Origin: an uncultured Prevotella sp.
GTDB taxonomy: Bacteria > Bacteroidota > Bacteroidia > Bacteroidales > Bacteroidaceae
Assembly: GCA_946999045.1 (NCBI GenBank)
Contig: CAMQBR010000066.1
Span: 1 to 8,963 of the forward strand
Length of the DNA: 8,963 bases
Direction of reading: 5' to 3'
In this document: positions 6,700 through 8,963 of the stretch, in pieces
How the letters are laid out: each line of letters opens with the position of its first letter
Numbering within the stretch: the stretch's first letter is position 1
Translations under genes and position numbers: made by a program
The notes under the pieces: generated by a model
The model's database searches: none
What the model saw: only the letters and a program-made list of their open reading frames with translations
What the model was told of the DNA's origin: nothing

Positions 6700-7890
6700 T
6701 TAGCTCATAAACTTACTCTCTATCTCCTTACAAAGTAAATAGCTCTTGGTCAGCATACGAGGTATATGAAATGGCCCCTTGAAGATATTTCCTTTAGCAG
6801 GCTGTGCCACTGTTCCATCTCTATGAAGATAGCCATACCACTCACCATACTCTTTGTCTGGGAAGTGAGCATACGTCCAGTCACTAATCAACTTATGACG
6901 CTCCATATACCTCTCATCCCCCGTTGCCAAGTAAGCATACAATGTGGCAATAATAGTTTCGGTTTGAGGCCACCAGAATTTCATGTCTTGAGAATAATCC
7001 TGTGGAGGTAGATTCTTACAATCACGAAAGTTGATAATGCCACCATATTGCTCATCCCATCCCCAGTTCCACGACCAGTCTAAAATTTTTGTACCCAACT
7101 CTACCAAGTGCTTGTCCCAATTGCGATAACGAGCCTCTTCAAGAATAAACCAAGAGGTTTCAATACAATGACCAGGGTTGATAACACGTCCATTCAGTGT
7201 ATCTATAAATTCACCTTGCAATCCTACAGTTTCCAATATTGCCTTAAATTCAGGATGAATAAAGTACTTCTCCAACAAGGCAATCGACTTATCTATCTGC
7301 TCAGTCAATTCGGGCGCATTAATGGCTTCACGTATTCTCGATGCCGTATTAATAAGAATCATGGTCAACGAGTGTCCCTGACTCTTTAATGCTGGCAGAT
7401 ACTTAGGTTGAAGCAATCCTGGTGTGTTGGCATAATACAGAATAGTATGAAATACCTCTAATGCTTTCTCTGCATATTGTTTATCGCCAGAAGCTATAGC
7501 ATATTCTGACATGGCAATAGCTGCAAAACATTCAGAAAATAGATAACGACGCATACGCAACGGAGTACCATCGGCTGTTACCTCAAAATACATTCTACCA
7601 TGTTCATCGGTACAATGATCTATCATAAAATCGATACAACTCTTAGATGCTTTCAGCCATTCATCGTTCTTTTCTATATTATTATAAGCAAAGGCTGCAA
7701 TAAATCCAAACCGCCCTTGAAACCACACAGATTTGGTTGTATCCATTAAGCTACCATCTCTGTTTACACAGGTATATACACCACCATATTTCTTATCAAG
7801 TCCATGTTCCATCCAAAACGGCATAATATTCTTAATAAGATCGTCTTTATATCTTTCAGTCCATGTGGCTAAATATTTTCTTGTATCCAT
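6700..7890 (-). CDS. nanE: N-acylglucosamine 2-epimerase (AGE/renin-binding-protein family), ManNAc to GlcNAc
   Basis: A 396-residue protein, normal length for AGE-family epimerases with an (alpha/alpha)6 barrel. It interconverts N-acetylmannosamine and N-acetylglucosamine by proton transfer at C2. Visible family motifs are YGGVYTCVNRDG (35-46), WFQGRFGF with R60 (56-63), the catalytic segment NPGHCIETSWF with H241 and E244, WGWDEQYGGI (277-285), and GPFHIPRML with the second catalytic His H375. The histidines match the pair known from porcine and cyanobacterial AGE. It follows nanA by 20 bp on the same strand, placing it in sialic acid catabolism, where AGE-type NanE serves B. fragilis. This NanE is not homologous to E. 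coli NanE, which acts on ManNAc-6-phosphate. A cellobiose 2-epimerase is the main alternative, but the nanA linkage argues against it. No Shine-Dalgarno is evident; the leader is A-rich. Confidence 0.9.
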   Translation of the reverse strand: MDTRKYLATWTERYKDDLIKNIMPFWMEHGLDKKYGGVYTCVNRDGSLMDTTKSVWFQGRFGFIAAFAYNNIEKNDEWLKASKSCIDFMIDHCTDEHGRMYFEVTADGTPLRMRRYLFSECFAAIAMSEYAIASGDKQYAEKALEVFHTILYYANTPGLLQPKYLPALKSQGHSLTMILINTASRIREAINAPELTEQIDKSIALLEKYFIHPEFKAILETVGLQGEFIDTLNGRVINPGHCIETSWFILEEARYRNWDKHLVELGTKILDWSWNWGWDEQYGGIINFRDCKNLPPQDYSQDMKFWWPQTETIIATLYAYLATGDERYMERHKLISDWTYAHFPDKEYGEWYGYLHRDGTVAQPAKGNIFKGPFHIPRMLTKSYLLCKEIESKFMS

Positions 7891-7910
7891 TTTTATATTT
7901 TTTTCACTAT

Positions 7911-8828
7911 TTAAAATTGATTACAACGTTCAAAGAAGCCTATGGCTTGTAATTCCTTTTTCATTTGTAGCTCTTCCTCATCTGTCATATTCTGGAAAGG
8001 CACACGATTAAGCCCTAAGTCAAATCCAAGCAACTTCATTATACGCTTACCACCTACAATATTACCTCTGTAATGACAAATCACATTAATTACTGCTTGT
8101 GAGAAGTTTTGCTTCTCACGTGCTGTTTCAATATCGCCCTTCTTCCATGCATCAATAATACCTACCAGTTCGCGACCGTTATAATTGGTTGTACCACCGA
8201 TGCCACCTTGTGCACCACCTTGTGCCAAACTTGGAAGGATAGTTTCGTCCTGACCGTGAAGCATATCATATTTTCCATTCGCATACAATCTACATTGATT
8301 GTATTCGTACAAGCTCTCAAAGGTGTATTTGATGCCCGCAAAATTATTAATTCGCCCGTCAACAGCTTTCAGCAATTCTATCATAGAAAGATAAGCACCA
8401 TTAAAAGCTGGTATGTGATAATAATAAAATGGTAACTGAGAAGCACTATTAGCAATAGCTTCACAATATTTTACCAACTCTTCTATTCTGTTTATCTTTG
8501 GAAAAGGAGGGGCCATAGAACCTATACCCCATGCACCTATTTGCTGTGCATGCTTTGCCAACTTTACACTTTCGCGCAAGCAGCAACTACCTACATGCAC
8601 TATTACCTTAAAATCTTTTGGTGCTACTTTCACCCATTGTTCAGCTAACTGCATACGTTCTTCGGTGGTAAGCATATAACCTTCGCCAGACGATCCATTA
8701 ATAAACACACCTTTCAATCCATTCTTTTGCAGCATAGCTGCATAACCCTCTATGGGTTCTAAGTTTACATCGCCATTTGCACTAAATGGTGTAAATGGTG
8801 CATCAATTAAACCAATTATCTTTTCCAT
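7911..8828 (-). CDS. nanA: N-acetylneuraminate lyase
   Basis: A 305-residue TIM-barrel class I aldolase of the DHDPS/NAL superfamily; it cleaves N-acetylneuraminate to N-acetylmannosamine and pyruvate in the cytoplasm. Key sites are visible: the pyruvate-carboxylate-binding loop NGSSGEG (44-50), catalytic Tyr137 in YYYHIPAFNG, Schiff-base Lys167 in FAGIKYT, the GQDE loop (192-195) and GGIGGTTN (208-215). The sequence YxIPA..G around Tyr137 favours lyase over dihydrodipicolinate synthase, and the adjacent epimerase supports that. In E. coli NanA the last motif is GIGSTYN; here Gly212 replaces Ser208, a substitution in the sugar-binding region. It is the first gene of a nanA-nanE pair. The ATG at 8828 is preceded by an A-rich leader made of tandem AAAAAACT units rather than a Shine-Dalgarno; a closer upstream ATG (8833) is out of frame. 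No transporter, sialidase or hexosamine kinase is visible, so these must lie beyond the window or elsewhere. Confidence 0.92.
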   Translation of the reverse strand: MEKIIGLIDAPFTPFSANGDVNLEPIEGYAAMLQKNGLKGVFINGSSGEGYMLTTEERMQLAEQWVKVAPKDFKVIVHVGSCCLRESVKLAKHAQQIGAWGIGSMAPPFPKINRIEELVKYCEAIANSASQLPFYYYHIPAFNGAYLSMIELLKAVDGRINNFAGIKYTFESLYEYNQCRLYANGKYDMLHGQDETILPSLAQGGAQGGIGGTTNYNGRELVGIIDAWKKGDIETAREKQNFSQAVINVICHYRGNIVGGKRIMKLLGFDLGLNRVPFQNMTDEEELQMKKELQAIGFFERCNQF

Positions 8829-8836
8829 ATCATTTA

Positions 8837-8868
8837 AGTTTTTTAGTTTTTTAGTTTTTTAGTTTTTT
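8837..8868. repeat. Four perfect tandem copies of AGTTTTTT in the nanA leader
   Basis: The 8-bp unit AGTTTTTT is repeated four times without error; on the nanA strand it reads AAAAAACT x4 and ends 9 bp before the ATG. It takes the place of a ribosome binding site. Just upstream (8876-8887) is a small GC-rich stem GGGC-GCAT-GCCC. Copy-number slippage here would change leader length in 8-bp steps without touching the coding frame. Confidence 0.9.
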
Positions 8869-8911
8869 GCTATAGGGGCGCATGCCCTGTACATTCACTC
8901 AAATAAAATAA

Positions 8912-8963
8912 GGGTGGTTCTATAAATTAGCTTTGACAGATTGTGAGACTATTTTTGAGGTCA
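8912..8963. mobile_element. Partial second copy of the MITE-like element (left end), cut by window end
   Basis: GGGTGGTTCTATAAATTA and the bases after it match 6346-6397 at 49 of 52 positions, in the same orientation (differences at element positions 4, 24 and 36). The sequence runs off the window, so this could be another short element or the left end of the full-length parent IS. It begins 83 bp upstream of the nanA ATG, so promoter elements of the nan genes could lie within or right beside it. A near -7 match TTTATTTG on the nanA strand (8900-8907) abuts it. Confidence 0.85.

Noticed and set aside
8873..8892. GC-rich GGGC-GCAT-GCCC near the nanA leader as a regulator operator
   Set aside because: The stem is only 4 bp and the wider flanks do not pair; no second site or known operator consensus supports it.
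1..8963. CRISPR array, rRNA, toxin-antitoxin or defence system
   Set aside because: No regularly spaced repeats, no rRNA-like sequence, and all substantial genes have conventional envelope, nuclease or sugar-catabolism assignments.

Overview
The window looks like chromosome of a low-GC member of the Bacteroidota, most likely order Bacteroidales. Four things point there. There is a PorQ-family protein of the type IX secretion system. Several genes are preceded by exact matches to the Bacteroidetes -7 promoter box TAnnTTTG. Shine-Dalgarno sites are mostly weak and leaders are A-rich. The sialic acid genes pair a NanA-type lyase with a renin-binding-protein/AGE-type epimerase, the arrangement known from Bacteroides fragilis. 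Genus cannot be fixed from the sequence alone.

Layout. Bases 1-1073 are gene-poor: a complete minus-strand tRNA-Ser(GGA), AT-rich spacer, and a short plus-strand ORF with a strong promoter that looks like the decayed start of an IS66-type transposase. Bases 1074-5235 hold four minus-strand genes, in transcription order tonB-like transducer, short-chain polyprenyl diphosphate synthase, TatD-family metal-dependent hydrolase, and a PagL-like lipid A deacylase/acyloxyacyl hydrolase. The first two are only 23 bp apart and probably form an operon; the gaps to the others are 257 and 135 bp. A compact divergent promoter region (about 5320-5361) serves tonB to the left and porQ to the right. porQ (5382-6326) is followed 19 bp later by a 256-bp MITE-like element with perfect 18-bp terminal inverted repeats and an internal hairpin, and then by a strong 15-bp-stem terminator shared with the convergent gene set. 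Bases 6700-8828 carry nanA-nanE on the minus strand (20-bp gap), which turn N-acetylneuraminate into ManNAc plus pyruvate and then GlcNAc. The nanA leader has four tandem copies of AGTTTTTT, and the window ends inside a second copy (49 of 52 bases identical) of the left end of the MITE-like element. The nan genes therefore sit between two directly oriented copies of the same repeat.

Functional theme: mostly cell-envelope housekeeping (TonB energy transduction, isoprenoid precursors, outer-membrane lipid A remodelling, T9SS) beside a host-glycan sialic acid catabolic module. I did not find a clearly new system. The most noteworthy items are the repeat family flanking the nan genes, the short tandem repeat in the nanA leader, the leaderless-looking promoter/ORF at 660-908, and the apparent Glu-to-Asn change in the deacylase active site.
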